A DNA stretch of 64,000 bases from NCBI RefSeq assembly GCF_000315485.1, contig NZ_JH992946.1, positions 339,300 through 403,299 on the forward strand, given 5' to 3'. Positions 27,394 to 36,467 of the stretch are shown in pieces. A program made the translations under genes and the position numbers. The stretch's first letter is position 1, and the number at the start of each line of letters is the position of its first letter. The stretch comes from Bacteroides oleiciplenus YIT 12058. Lineage in GTDB: Bacteria > Bacteroidota > Bacteroidia > Bacteroidales > Bacteroidaceae. The notes under the pieces are model-generated. The model saw nothing but the letters and a program-made list of their open reading frames with translations, was not told the DNA's origin and ran no database searches.

Positions 27394-27436
27394 CCCACCT
27401 TTTATTCTCCTCTTTTGTGTTGAGAATAAAGGCGGG
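27394..27436. terminator. Hairpin between convergent GH20-like and araC-type genes
   Basis: CCCACCTTTTATTCTC (27394-27409) pairs with GAGAATAAAGGCGGG (27422-27436), with one bulge and one mismatch, around a 12-nt loop. It lies between converging genes and could end both, but a strong T-run follows neither arm. Confidence 0.45.
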
Positions 27437-27459
27437 ATGTTCCTTTCCTTCTGTTGTTA

Positions 27460-28296
27460 TCATGCCCTCGTCATTCTGTATTCCTTAGGCGACATCCCCG
27501 TATGCTTTTTGAAGTATCGTCCGAAAAACGACTGGTCGGGGAAATTATAACGGTCGGCTATCTCTTTCAGCGACAGGTTGGTGGATTGCAGCGTCACCTT
27601 AATTTCCAGGGTCAGGAATTCATCGATGATTTCTTTGGCGGAAATATTGCCTGCTTCCCTGGTGATGGCTGAGAGATAGCGGGTGGATATGCAAAGTTGT
27701 TCGGCATAGAAAGCCACATCCCGCTGGCTGGTGCAGTGCGTATGTACCAAGTGGATGAACTTCTTAAATAATTGCCCTTTCCGGTTGCTCCCTTCCAGTT
27801 GTTCTTTGGTGAAATACCGCTGCACCTTATCATAAGTATCCAGAAAGAATATCTGAAGCAGGTTTTGGGCAATACTTTCCTGAAACCTGTTTTCTTTGTC
27901 ACCATAGACGGCTGCGCTTGCACCTATCAATCCCGTGATGGCCCTTATCGCTTCGGGATCCGTATGGGTATAGCACGCATTTTCTTTCATGAAATGCATG
28001 AAAGCCGGGTCCAGACGGAAACAGGCAACTTTTATCATTTCGCCTGAATAAGCGAAGTAATGTACCCGGAAATCCCTAGTGGCCGATTTCAATGAAAGAA
28101 TGGAACCGGGCAGTAACATTACATTCGTATTGGGAACGATGTGATATTCCTCTAAATCTATACTAAAATCCGCTTCCCCTTTGGTGCAATACAGGAGTGC
28201 ACCGTTGGTCAGTTTGATGAGGCGGTTGCGGTAAAAGTCCAGATTGTCCTCTCCGGCTCTGAATGTTTCTGCTTTGGTAGTTAATAATGGATTCAT
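27460..28296 (-). CDS. AraC-family transcriptional regulator
   Basis: The start is set at MNPLLTTKAETF (28296), where the N-terminal cupin-like sensor begins; the longer frame adds 17 unlikely residues. The product has about 278 residues. The N-terminal half is a beta-rich sensor (YCTKGEADFSIDLEEYHIVPN). The last 100 residues hold the two AraC helix-turn-helices (FYAEQLCISTRYLSAITREAG; LSLKEIADRYNFPDQSFFGRYFKKHTGMSPKEYR). It is divergent from the RND efflux operon across a short intergenic region, so it probably controls that operon. The -7-like TACCTTTG (minus strand, 28332-28325) fits its own promoter, but no well-spaced -33 is seen. Confidence 0.88.
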   Translation of the reverse strand: MNPLLTTKAETFRAGEDNLDFYRNRLIKLTNGALLYCTKGEADFSIDLEEYHIVPNTNVMLLPGSILSLKSATRDFRVHYFAYSGEMIKVACFRLDPAFMHFMKENACYTHTDPEAIRAITGLIGASAAVYGDKENRFQESIAQNLLQIFFLDTYDKVQRYFTKEQLEGSNRKGQLFKKFIHLVHTHCTSQRDVAFYAEQLCISTRYLSAITREAGNISAKEIIDEFLTLEIKVTLQSTNLSLKEIADRYNFPDQSFFGRYFKKHTGMSPKEYRMTRA

Positions 28297-28473
28297 ACTT
28301 GTCTTTTTGAGAATTTTGATGGTACAAAGGTAGGATATCTTTTTCAAACGTTAAGTGGTCTGTTCCGAAAATGAACAATGGAGTGCGACAAATGAAACAA
28401 GTTATTGTTCAAAAACGGCATACCTTTGCCGCCGACATTAGAAAAAGAAGTTTTTTTATTTAAAGATTGTAGT

Positions 28474-29631
28474 ATGATAACAAAGAAGAGATTGACAAAG
28501 CAGATGATGACGCTCATCTGTAGTGTGACATTGGCAGCATGCGGACAGGCTCCTACCGTGCAGACCAATTCAGAGTATGAAGTGATGGGAATCACGACTT
28601 CCGACAGAGAATTGCAAACTACCTACTCAGCGAGTATCCGTGGACGACAGGACATTGACATTTATCCGCAGGTATCCGGTTTTCTGACTAAACTTTGTGT
28701 GGAAGAAGGGCAGTCCGTCCGTAAAGGGCAAGTGCTGTTTATCATAGACCAAGTGCCTTACCGTGCTGCTTTGCAGACTGCCGAGGCCAATGTGGAAGCA
28801 GCCCGCGCAAGTGTGGCTACTGCGCAACTGACGTATGACAGTAAGAAAGAATTGTTTGCACAGAATGTAATTTCGGAGTTCGACTTACAGACGTCTTACA
28901 ATAACCTGTTGACAGCAAAGGCGCAGTTGGCGCAGACGGAAGCGCAGCGTGTGAGTGCTGCCAATAACCTCTCGTATACCGAAGTGAAAAGTCCTGCTGA
29001 CGGAGTTGTAGGTACTCTGCCTTATCGTGTGGGTGCTTTGGTTAGCGCCAGTTTGCCTAAACCGTTGACCACGGTTTCCGATAATTCCGATATGTACGTG
29101 TACTTCTCGATGACGGAAAACCAGTTGCTGGATATGACCCGCCGCTACGGTTCCAAAAACAAGGCGCTCGAAGAGATGCCTTCCATTTCACTGATCCTGA
29201 ATGATAAGTCAACGTACCCCTCACAGGGAAAGATTGAGACTATTAGCGGTGTGATAGATACATCGACCGGAACCGTCAGCCTGCGTGCCGTATTCCCCAA
29301 TAAGGACGGATTGCTGCAGAGTGGAGGTTCGGGCAATGTGGTAGTCCCTGTTCAAAAACGGAATTGTATCGTTATTCCGCAAGCGGCCACTTATGAGTTG
29401 CAGGATAAAGTGTTTGTATTTAAGGTGATAGACGGCAAAGCGCAGTCTGCTCCGGTAGATGTGACCCGTGTGAACGGAGGAAAAGAATATATAGTAGATA
29501 ACGGTTTGAGTGTGGGCGACATCATTGTGGCCGAAGGAGTGGGATTGCTGCGTGAAGGTACGCCGGTACAGCCCAAGTCAGCATCTTCTGCTGCACAACC
29601 CACTGCTAATCAACAAACAAAGGAGGATTAA
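28474..29631 (+). CDS. RND efflux periplasmic adaptor (membrane fusion) lipoprotein
   Basis: The start at MITKKRLTKQMM (28474) gives a lipoprotein signal with the box VTLAAC; the longer frame from 28405 covers the promoter (-7 TACCTTTG at 28421-28428). The 385-residue product shows the AcrA/MexA order: a lipoyl half (DIDIYPQVSGFLTKLCVEEGQSVRKGQ), an alpha-hairpin (about 85-160, A/Q-rich), the second lipoyl half (YTEVKSPADGVVGTLPYRVGALV), a beta-barrel and a membrane-proximal domain. It bridges the inner-membrane pump and the outer-membrane channel encoded directly downstream. The permease gene starts 3 bp later. Confidence 0.93.
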   Translation: MITKKRLTKQMMTLICSVTLAACGQAPTVQTNSEYEVMGITTSDRELQTTYSASIRGRQDIDIYPQVSGFLTKLCVEEGQSVRKGQVLFIIDQVPYRAALQTAEANVEAARASVATAQLTYDSKKELFAQNVISEFDLQTSYNNLLTAKAQLAQTEAQRVSAANNLSYTEVKSPADGVVGTLPYRVGALVSASLPKPLTTVSDNSDMYVYFSMTENQLLDMTRRYGSKNKALEEMPSISLILNDKSTYPSQGKIETISGVIDTSTGTVSLRAVFPNKDGLLQSGGSGNVVVPVQKRNCIVIPQAATYELQDKVFVFKVIDGKAQSAPVDVTRVNGGKEYIVDNGLSVGDIIVAEGVGLLREGTPVQPKSASSAAQPTANQQTKED

Positions 29632-29634
29632 TCC

Positions 29635-32600
29635 ATGAATTTGAGAACATTTATTGAACGCCCGGTATTTTCGGCAGTCATATCTATTACGATTGTCATC
29701 CTGGGCATCATCGGGCTGTTTACCTTGCCCGTAGAACAATATCCCGATATTGCTCCGCCTACCGTCATGGTAAGCACCAATTATTTCGGTGCTAGTGCGG
29801 AAACATTGCAGAAGAGCGTTATCGCACCACTGGAAGAAGCTATCAACGGTGTGGAGAACATGACTTATATGACTTCCAGCGCCACCAATGCCGGTACGGT
29901 TTCCATCACCGTTTATTTCCAGCAGGGCACTGACCCCGATATGGCGGCGGTCAACGTGCAAAACCGTGTATCCAAAGCTACGGGACAGCTCCCGGTGGAA
30001 GTTACCCAGGTGGGTGTGACGACCATGAAGCGCCAGACCAGTATCTTGCAGATGTTTTCGCTGCACAGTCCTGATGACTCTTACGATGAAAACTTCCTGT
30101 CCAACTATATCAGTATCAACCTGAAACCGCAGATACTCCGTATTTCCGGTGTGGGAGATATGATGATTATGGGTGGTGACTACAGTATGCGTGTCTGGAT
30201 GAAACCCGATGTGATGGCGCAATACAAACTGATTCCGTCGGATGTGTCGGCAGTGCTTGCCGAGCAGAATATCGAATCGGCTACCGGTTCGTTCGGAGAG
30301 AACTCGGACGAGACTTACCAGTATACCATGAAGTATAAAGGCCGTCTCATCACGCCGGAGGAATTTGGTGAAATTGTTATCCGTTCTACTGAAGATGGCG
30401 AAGTGCTGAAACTGAAAGATATAGCGGACATTGAGCTAGGTAAGGACAGCTATGCCTACAAAGGCGGCATGGACAGGCACAACGGTGTATCCTGTATGGT
30501 GTTCCAGACGGCCGGTTCCAATGCAACGGAAGTGAACCAGAACATCGACAAATTGCTGGATGAAGTACGTAAGGACCTGCCGAAAGGCATAGAACTCACG
30601 CAGATGATGAGCTCCAACGACTTCCTTTTCGCTTCTATCCATGAGGTGGTAAAAACGCTGATAGAGGCTATCATTCTCGTTATCTTGGTGGTGTATATTT
30701 TCTTGCAAGACATCCGTTCTACGCTGATTCCGCTGGTAGGTATTGTTGTTTCGCTGATTGGTACGTTTGCTTTTATGGCGGTGGCAGGATTTAGTATCAA
30801 CCTGATAACGCTCTTCGCCCTGGTGCTTGTGATTGGTACGGTGGTAGATGATGCCATAGTCGTCGTCGAGGCGGTACAGTCGCGCTTCGACGTAGGTTAC
30901 AAGTCTTCCTATATGGCAAGTATCGACGCAATGAAGGGTATCAGTAATGCGGTTATCACCTCTTCGCTGGTATTTATGGCGGTATTTATTCCTGTATCGT
31001 TTATGAGTGGCACGTCCGGTACGTTCTACACTCAGTTCGGATTGACGATGGCGGTTGCTGTAGGTATCTCGGCCATTAACGCTTTGACACTGAGCCCGGC
31101 ACTTTGCGCCCTGTTGCTGAGACCTTATATTAATGAAGACGGCACACAGAAGAATAATTTCGCTGCACGTTTCCGCAGGGCATTCAATGCGGCTTTTGAT
31201 GTGGTGGTTGAGAAGTATAAAGGTGCGGTGTTGTTCTTTATCAAACGCCGTTGGCTGTCGTGGTCGTTGCTGGCTTGCTCGGTGGTGTTGCTGGTGGTTC
31301 TGATGAACTCTACAAAGACCAGTCTCGTGCCCGATGAGGACCAGGGGGTACTGTTTGTCAATGTAAGCACGGCTCCGGGTAGTTCTCTGAAGACTACAGA
31401 CGACATCATGCTCCGCATTGAAGAACGCTTGGAAGGTATTCCGCAGAAACTGCATATTCAAAAGGTGACCGGTTACGGCTTGTTGTCCGGACAGGGAAAC
31501 TCTTTCGGTATGATTGTGGTGAAGCTGAAACCCTGGGATGAACGTACGAAGAAAGAAGACCAGGTACAGGCGGTCATCGGACAGATTTATGCCCGCACGG
31601 CGGACATCAAGGATGCTACGGTATTCGCCATTGCTCCGGGTATGATTCCGGGTTACGGTATGGGTAACGCTCTCGACCTGAATGTGCAGGATAAGTTGGG
31701 TACGGATGTGAATACATTCTTCCAGACCACCCAGCAATATCTGGGCGCCTTGAACCAGCGTCCCGAAATCTCTATGGCCTATTCTACTTTCGACGTGCGC
31801 TATCCGCAGTGGATGGTAGAGGTGGACGCTGCCAAGTGCAAACGTGCCGGCATCACTTCCGATGCGGTGCTCTCCACGCTGTCGGGCTACTACGGTGGAC
31901 AGTATGTGTCCAATTTCAACCGTTTCTCTAAAGTATATAAGGTGATGATTCAGGCCGACCCGCAGTATCGTATGGATGAAAGCTCATTGGATAACGCTTT
32001 TGTGCGCATGGCAAATGGTGAGATGGCTCCGTTGAGCCAGTTCGTTACGCTGACGCGTACGTATGGCGCCGAGACGCTGAGTCGTTTCAATATGTACAAC
32101 TCCATTGCGGTGAATGCCATGCCTGCCGAGGGATATAGTACGGGTGACGCTATCCGTGCCGTGAAAGAAACAGCGGAGATAAGCCTGCCGAAAGGTTACG
32201 GTTACGATTTCGGTGGTATCACACGTGAGGAAAACCAGCAAAGCGGTACGACGGTGATTATCTTCGCTATCTGTATTCTGATGATTTACCTGATTCTGAG
32301 TGCGCTCTATGAAAGTTTCATTGTTCCGTTTGCGGTGATTCTGGCTGTTCCGGTGGGGTTGATGGGTACGTTCCTGTTTGCTAAGATGGCGGGATTGGAG
32401 AATAATATTTATCTGCAGACTGGTTTGATTATGTTGATAGGTTTGCTTGCCAAGACAGCCATTTTGTTGACGGAGTATGCTGCTGAACGTCGTAAGGCAG
32501 GCATGGGGCTGATCGCTTCTGCAGTCAGTGCGGCCAAGGCTCGTCTGCGTCCTATCCTGATGACGGCGCTGACGATGATTTTCGGTTTATTCCCGCTGGT

Positions 32601-32829
32601 AGTGGCTACCGGAGTAGGTGCTAACGGTAACCGTTCGTTGGGTACAGGTGTAGTAGGTGGTATGACTATCGGCACATTGGCATTGCTCTTTATCGTCCCG
32701 GCTCTGTTCGTCACCTTCCAGTGGCTGCAGGAACGTCTTCGTCCGGCGCAATCTATGCTGACACGCGATTGGCAGATTGAAGAGGAGATGGAAGTGAGCA
32801 AGAAAGAAATAGAGGAATCACATAAGTGA
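29635..32829 (+). CDS. RND multidrug efflux permease (AcrB/HAE1 family)
   Basis: 1064 residues, the family's normal length, with the expected pattern of one N-terminal helix, two large periplasmic loops and two helix bundles. Family markers include FIERPVFSAVISI at the N-terminus, the proton-relay Asp pair in VIGTVVDDAIVVVEAV, and LPVEQYPDIAPPTV. It exports drugs, bile acids or other amphiphiles by proton exchange. The actual substrate is not predictable. It is co-transcribed with the adaptor and channel genes. Confidence 0.95.
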   Translation: MNLRTFIERPVFSAVISITIVILGIIGLFTLPVEQYPDIAPPTVMVSTNYFGASAETLQKSVIAPLEEAINGVENMTYMTSSATNAGTVSITVYFQQGTDPDMAAVNVQNRVSKATGQLPVEVTQVGVTTMKRQTSILQMFSLHSPDDSYDENFLSNYISINLKPQILRISGVGDMMIMGGDYSMRVWMKPDVMAQYKLIPSDVSAVLAEQNIESATGSFGENSDETYQYTMKYKGRLITPEEFGEIVIRSTEDGEVLKLKDIADIELGKDSYAYKGGMDRHNGVSCMVFQTAGSNATEVNQNIDKLLDEVRKDLPKGIELTQMMSSNDFLFASIHEVVKTLIEAIILVILVVYIFLQDIRSTLIPLVGIVVSLIGTFAFMAVAGFSINLITLFALVLVIGTVVDDAIVVVEAVQSRFDVGYKSSYMASIDAMKGISNAVITSSLVFMAVFIPVSFMSGTSGTFYTQFGLTMAVAVGISAINALTLSPALCALLLRPYINEDGTQKNNFAARFRRAFNAAFDVVVEKYKGAVLFFIKRRWLSWSLLACSVVLLVVLMNSTKTSLVPDEDQGVLFVNVSTAPGSSLKTTDDIMLRIEERLEGIPQKLHIQKVTGYGLLSGQGNSFGMIVVKLKPWDERTKKEDQVQAVIGQIYARTADIKDATVFAIAPGMIPGYGMGNALDLNVQDKLGTDVNTFFQTTQQYLGALNQRPEISMAYSTFDVRYPQWMVEVDAAKCKRAGITSDAVLSTLSGYYGGQYVSNFNRFSKVYKVMIQADPQYRMDESSLDNAFVRMANGEMAPLSQFVTLTRTYGAETLSRFNMYNSIAVNAMPAEGYSTGDAIRAVKETAEISLPKGYGYDFGGITREENQQSGTTVIIFAICILMIYLILSALYESFIVPFAVILAVPVGLMGTFLFAKMAGLENNIYLQTGLIMLIGLLAKTAILLTEYAAERRKAGMGLIASAVSAAKARLRPILMTALTMIFGLFPLVVATGVGANGNRSLGTGVVGGMTIGTLALLFIVPALFVTFQWLQERLRPAQSMLTRDWQIEEEMEVSKKEIEESHK

Positions 32830-32846
32830 AATAAACAATATAAATA

Positions 32847-34211
32847 ATGAAGAAACAAATCATCACTTTAGCTGTCGCAAGCTGTCTGTTAAGTAGCTGC
32901 GGTATCTATACCAAATATGAACGTCCCGAAGTCAAGACCGACGGACTTTACGGGCAGGATGTAGCGGTGGAAGATACCACCTCTATCGCCTCCCTCTCCT
33001 GGCGCGAGTTGTTCACTGACCCGCAACTGCAATCTCTCATCGAGCACGCTCTGCAAGGCAACACCGACTTGCAGTCCGCTCACTGGCGCATCAAAGAGGC
33101 GGAAGCCACTCTTTCTTCCGCCCGTCTGGCGTACTTGCCTTCGTTTATGCTGACCCCGCAAGGTGGTGTCAGCAGTTTCGATAAATCCAAAGGCTCCTGG
33201 ACGTACACCGGCATTGCATCCGCCAGTTGGGAGATCGATATTTTCGGCAAACTGACCAATGCGAAACGTCGTGCGAAAGCCCTTTATCTCCAGAGTCTGG
33301 AGTATGAACAAGCCGTCACCACATCGTTGATAGCCAATGTGGCCAATATGTATTATACCTTATTAATGCTCGATGCCCAATACAACGTCTCTGCTGAAAC
33401 CGCCGTGAAGTGGCGCGAAAGCGTGAAGACCATGCGTGCCATGAAAGCTGCGGGTATGACGGATGAGGCTGGAGTGGCCCAGACCGAAGCAAATTGCTAC
33501 ATGGTGGAGGCTTCTTTGCTCGACATCCGGCAGCAGATTCGTGAAGTAGAGAACTCTCTTTCCATCCTATTGGGCGATGTGCCTGGTGCCATTGAACGGG
33601 GAAAATTGGAAGGACAGGACTTTCCGGAAGAACTTGCCGTTGGCGTTCCTTTGCAGTTGCTCTCCCGTCGTCCCGATGTAAAGAGTGCGGAACTTTCTTT
33701 GGCACAGGCTTTCTATGGTACTAATGCTGCCCGTTCGGCATTCTATCCGTCCATCACATTGGGAGGCACGGCCGGCTGGACCAACTCTGCTGGAAGTATG
33801 ATTATCAATCCCGGAAAGCTGTTGCTGTCTGCTGTCGGTTCGCTGACGCAACCTTTATTCAATAAAGGTCTGAACATGGCACAATTGAAAATAGCCAAAG
33901 CTCAGCAGGAAGAAGCTAAACTTTCTTTCCAGCAAGCTTTGCTGAATGCAGGTAGTGAGGTGAACAACGCTCTTACGCAAGTGCAAGTGGCCCGTGGCAA
34001 AACGGAGTTGCGTGACGGACAGATCACTTCTCTGGAAACCGCCGTACGCAGCACCCAATTACTGATGAAGCATGGTAACTCCACTTATCTGGAAGTACTC
34101 ACCGCTCAGCAGTCTTTGCTTTCTGCCCAATTGACGCAGATAGCCGACCGTTTCAATGAAATACAGGGAATTATTAATCTCTATCAGGCTCTGGGAGGCG
34201 GTAGAGAATAA
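32847..34211 (+). CDS. Outer-membrane efflux channel lipoprotein (TolC/OprM/NodT family)
   Basis: 454 residues with a lipoprotein signal MKKQIITLAVASCLLSSC. Two OEP repeats are visible, each with long heptad-like helices (SLSWRELFTDPQLQSLIEHALQGN at the start of the mature part; the second repeat from about residue 250, SRRPDVKSAELSLAQAFYGTNAARSAFYPSITL). It forms the outer-membrane exit duct for the RND pump encoded 17 bp upstream. A hairpin terminator follows. Confidence 0.93.
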   Translation: MKKQIITLAVASCLLSSCGIYTKYERPEVKTDGLYGQDVAVEDTTSIASLSWRELFTDPQLQSLIEHALQGNTDLQSAHWRIKEAEATLSSARLAYLPSFMLTPQGGVSSFDKSKGSWTYTGIASASWEIDIFGKLTNAKRRAKALYLQSLEYEQAVTTSLIANVANMYYTLLMLDAQYNVSAETAVKWRESVKTMRAMKAAGMTDEAGVAQTEANCYMVEASLLDIRQQIREVENSLSILLGDVPGAIERGKLEGQDFPEELAVGVPLQLLSRRPDVKSAELSLAQAFYGTNAARSAFYPSITLGGTAGWTNSAGSMIINPGKLLLSAVGSLTQPLFNKGLNMAQLKIAKAQQEEAKLSFQQALLNAGSEVNNALTQVQVARGKTELRDGQITSLETAVRSTQLLMKHGNSTYLEVLTAQQSLLSAQLTQIADRFNEIQGIINLYQALGGGRE

Positions 34212-34239
34212 AAAACTCTCTCTTCTTTCGTTTCATCAT

Positions 34240-34286
34240 CCCCTTTTATCCTTTCCGGACTGATTCCGGCGAAGTGGTAAAAGGGG
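34240..34286 (+). terminator. Terminator of the RND efflux operon
   Basis: CCCCTTTT (34240-34247) and AAAAGGGG (34279-34286) form the base of a hairpin with a GC-rich inner part, followed by ATTTCATTATTTTT. It lies 28 bp after the outer-membrane channel gene. Confidence 0.65.
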
Positions 34287-34417
34287 ATTTCATTATTTTT
34301 GCTGTTGCAAATACTGTTCTATCTGCATCGCTGTGGCATCTTTCAGCAACACCTTCTTGTCATTTAGTTTATCCACTTTTTGGGAAATCAGACAGATTCT
34401 TTTCTATTCCTCTCGCC
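34287..34417 (-). pseudogene. Decayed 3' fragment of a thioredoxin-like (DUF5106-type) lipoprotein gene
   Basis: On the minus strand the fragment reads NDKKVLLKDATAMQIEQYLQQQK then stop, against KNKKVLLKDAVVGQIEQYLQQR at the end of the intact gene at 53236-54168. Upstream of this the similarity continues in nucleotides but is broken by a 76-bp deletion, a 1-bp deletion and a Trp-to-stop change (TGG to TAG), so it cannot make a functional product. Only the last third or less of the gene is represented. Confidence 0.8.
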
Positions 34418-34435
34418 AACATGAAAAATAGTGAT

Positions 34436-36448
34436 TTAAATACTATTCCAACAGACAACGACTGTTCCTTCCGGTGCTATGGTTATCTGCTGTCCTGCGG
34501 CTTTTACTGCTTTATCGGCAAACCAGACTTTTGCTTCTTTTAGGCTTGTTCCCTCTATAGATATAGTTCGTTCAATATCTGTTTTATTGATTATTAATGA
34601 ATAATATTTTTCTTCAATCTGGAAACTTTTCATTAGCATTCCTGATTCATGTTTGGTGAAATACGGAGTTTTATTGAAAATGCCAAGTGGAAGTTGACGA
34701 GTAATCCATTTTGCTAATTCTGCATAACTTCCGGTTTGCCGCGCCCCTAAGCCTAATGGAGTAGGTATCCACACGACTCGACCATTTCCAAAGTGATTGA
34801 CTGCTCCTGTTATCTCATTGCCAAATGTCCCAATACTGGTTGCGTTGCTTAATGTTAGAGTACCACGCCATAAATATCCCGGAAGTGAAAGCCCATCAAT
34901 ATCCAGACTGAATGAATTGTTTGTCATCTTAAACTCCAGTGGGCGTGCTCCGAATAATTTTTCGAGTGTAAAACCGCTGACCATTGTGCAATGGGCTGTA
35001 TCATCGTAAAATCCGGTGAGTCCATCTACTAATAATGTACCTCCTTTTTGGACAAACTGTTCTAAGTTAGTAATTTCTTTAGCGCTTAATGAAATTTGGT
35101 GAGATAGTATGATAACTTGGTCTTTGTAGTTTTCATGTGTGAAATCATATTCACCAAATTCGCAAAATTTACTTTGAAGCCCCATTTCCGATAAAACTTC
35201 AAAATATGATATGGCTGAACACATTACTCCCTCACCACGTCCCGCATACCCCGGCTTACCTTGATTTTGTATGGCTTCCGTCCACATGGATGTGCGATTA
35301 TACAAAATTGTTATACCACTTTCTGCTGTGCGTATCTTTGCCATTTGTTTCTCGTGAGTATGAATGAATTTTGCTACATCAGCCGCTGCTTTGAGGCGGT
35401 CGGATGCTTCACCATTAAAGTTAATCATGGCCCATTCACCTGCTTCAGCTCCTGTTGCCCGTGCATTGAAACTCCAGAAAATCTCACCTTTAGCTTCGGA
35501 TGCCAGATTTATCCATAACCATTGTGTGATTTCTTCGGCAGTAGGACACATAGGGATGGCACCGCTATATATGTTATTACCACCTTGTAATTCAGTCATA
35601 AGCCAGGGCAGTTCTCCTGCCCCTGCACGGATTAGCTCGGCATTTGCAGACATGGCTACTGTATAACGTTCTCGTGGGAAATAGGTGAAATGCCAGCTTG
35701 CGTGTGCCGATCCCCCTAATGAATGAAGGAATTTTCTCCATGTCGGGAAGTCATAATAACTCGAAAGTTTGAAGATATTATGTGGATTTACATGTAAATC
35801 ATGGTGTGTATCGTATCGTTGTACTTGTTCTGCCAGCCAACCGAGATACCAATTGTGGTATTCCACAATGAATTTTTCTTTTTCGAAATTCAAAATAGGA
35901 TATCCTTGAGGGTTATAGGCAGAAAAAGAGTGTTCTTCTTTCCATTTTGCATATTTATCTTGGGTAAATGGTTCATCAAATGGTAAATTAGGTGTTCCGG
36001 GTTCATTGATTAGCACCCATGCGGTTAGACATGAATATTTAGAGAAGTGCGTCACTACCTGACGTATATATTCCGCTACTTCCATCTGATGCACATTGGT
36101 ATGGGGGAATTTAAACCCTCCTACATCAGAGAAATCTGTTTCAGGAAAGAGAGTTGCGTAAACCTTGATGTTATATTTCTCTGCGAGACGGAAAGCGCGG
36201 TCGAAAAGGGAAAAATCCCAGTTACCGTCTTTGGTTTTCATGTAAAGACCAAACATGCGGATACGGCATACTTCCATTCCGCTCTTTTGCATAAGGGCAA
36301 ACCATTCTTCTATTTGTTTGTCAGTTTGTCCGGGCTCAATAAAAATCTGTGCTCCAATGAAAGGTTTGCTTTCCTTGTTTAGAGTTTGTCCTTGGACATT
36401 GAAACTGAATACCAGTGCAAGAATGAGATAAATGATTTTTTTATTCAT
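34436..36448 (-). CDS. GH42-like beta-galactosidase-family glycosidase, secreted
   Basis: 670 residues with a signal peptide ending FNVQGQ. The barrel (about 30-400) has the GH-A clan pair: acid/base Glu149 in AWVLINEPGTPN and nucleophile Glu286 in PWLMTELQGGNN. A class-I glutamine-amidotransferase-like trimerisation domain (about 410-580, VIILSHQISLSAKEITNLEQFVQKGGTLLVDG) and a short beta domain follow, as in GH42. It lies 19 bp after the HTCS gene on the same strand, so it may be read through from it. It probably removes beta-galactosyl or related sugars. Its expression linked to the sensor is unusual compared with the susC-led genes on the other side. Confidence 0.82.
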   Translation of the reverse strand: MNKKIIYLILALVFSFNVQGQTLNKESKPFIGAQIFIEPGQTDKQIEEWFALMQKSGMEVCRIRMFGLYMKTKDGNWDFSLFDRAFRLAEKYNIKVYATLFPETDFSDVGGFKFPHTNVHQMEVAEYIRQVVTHFSKYSCLTAWVLINEPGTPNLPFDEPFTQDKYAKWKEEHSFSAYNPQGYPILNFEKEKFIVEYHNWYLGWLAEQVQRYDTHHDLHVNPHNIFKLSSYYDFPTWRKFLHSLGGSAHASWHFTYFPRERYTVAMSANAELIRAGAGELPWLMTELQGGNNIYSGAIPMCPTAEEITQWLWINLASEAKGEIFWSFNARATGAEAGEWAMINFNGEASDRLKAAADVAKFIHTHEKQMAKIRTAESGITILYNRTSMWTEAIQNQGKPGYAGRGEGVMCSAISYFEVLSEMGLQSKFCEFGEYDFTHENYKDQVIILSHQISLSAKEITNLEQFVQKGGTLLVDGLTGFYDDTAHCTMVSGFTLEKLFGARPLEFKMTNNSFSLDIDGLSLPGYLWRGTLTLSNATSIGTFGNEITGAVNHFGNGRVVWIPTPLGLGARQTGSYAELAKWITRQLPLGIFNKTPYFTKHESGMLMKSFQIEEKYYSLIINKTDIERTISIEGTSLKEAKVWFADKAVKAAGQQITIAPEGTVVVCWNSI

Positions 36449-36467
36449 GATGAGTCTGATTAATGTA

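Larger units (their letters stand above)
34236..34417 (+). repeat. Left copy of a direct repeat flanking the second PUL
   Basis: This stretch matches the right copy at about 53172-53450 in the same orientation. It includes the CCCCTTTT...AAAAGGGG hairpin, a 23-bp exact match (34303-34325 against 53243-53265) and the exact run GCATCTTTCAGCAACACC and onward (from 34336). The left copy has lost about 76 bp internally, between 34358 and 34367, and homology stops near 34417. The right copy holds a complete gene. Confidence 0.8.

Noticed and set aside
29578..30222. 214-residue minus-strand ORF at the adaptor/permease junction
   Set aside because: Overlaps two strongly supported genes on the other strand; no recognisable domain.
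30436..31737. 433-residue minus-strand ORF inside the RND permease gene
   Set aside because: Antisense shadow of a clear AcrB-type coding region; composition is His/Arg/Gln-rich with no domain.
34274..34543. 89-residue plus-strand ORF at 34274
   Set aside because: It is antisense to the decayed thioredoxin-like fragment and the end of the GH42-like gene, so not a gene.
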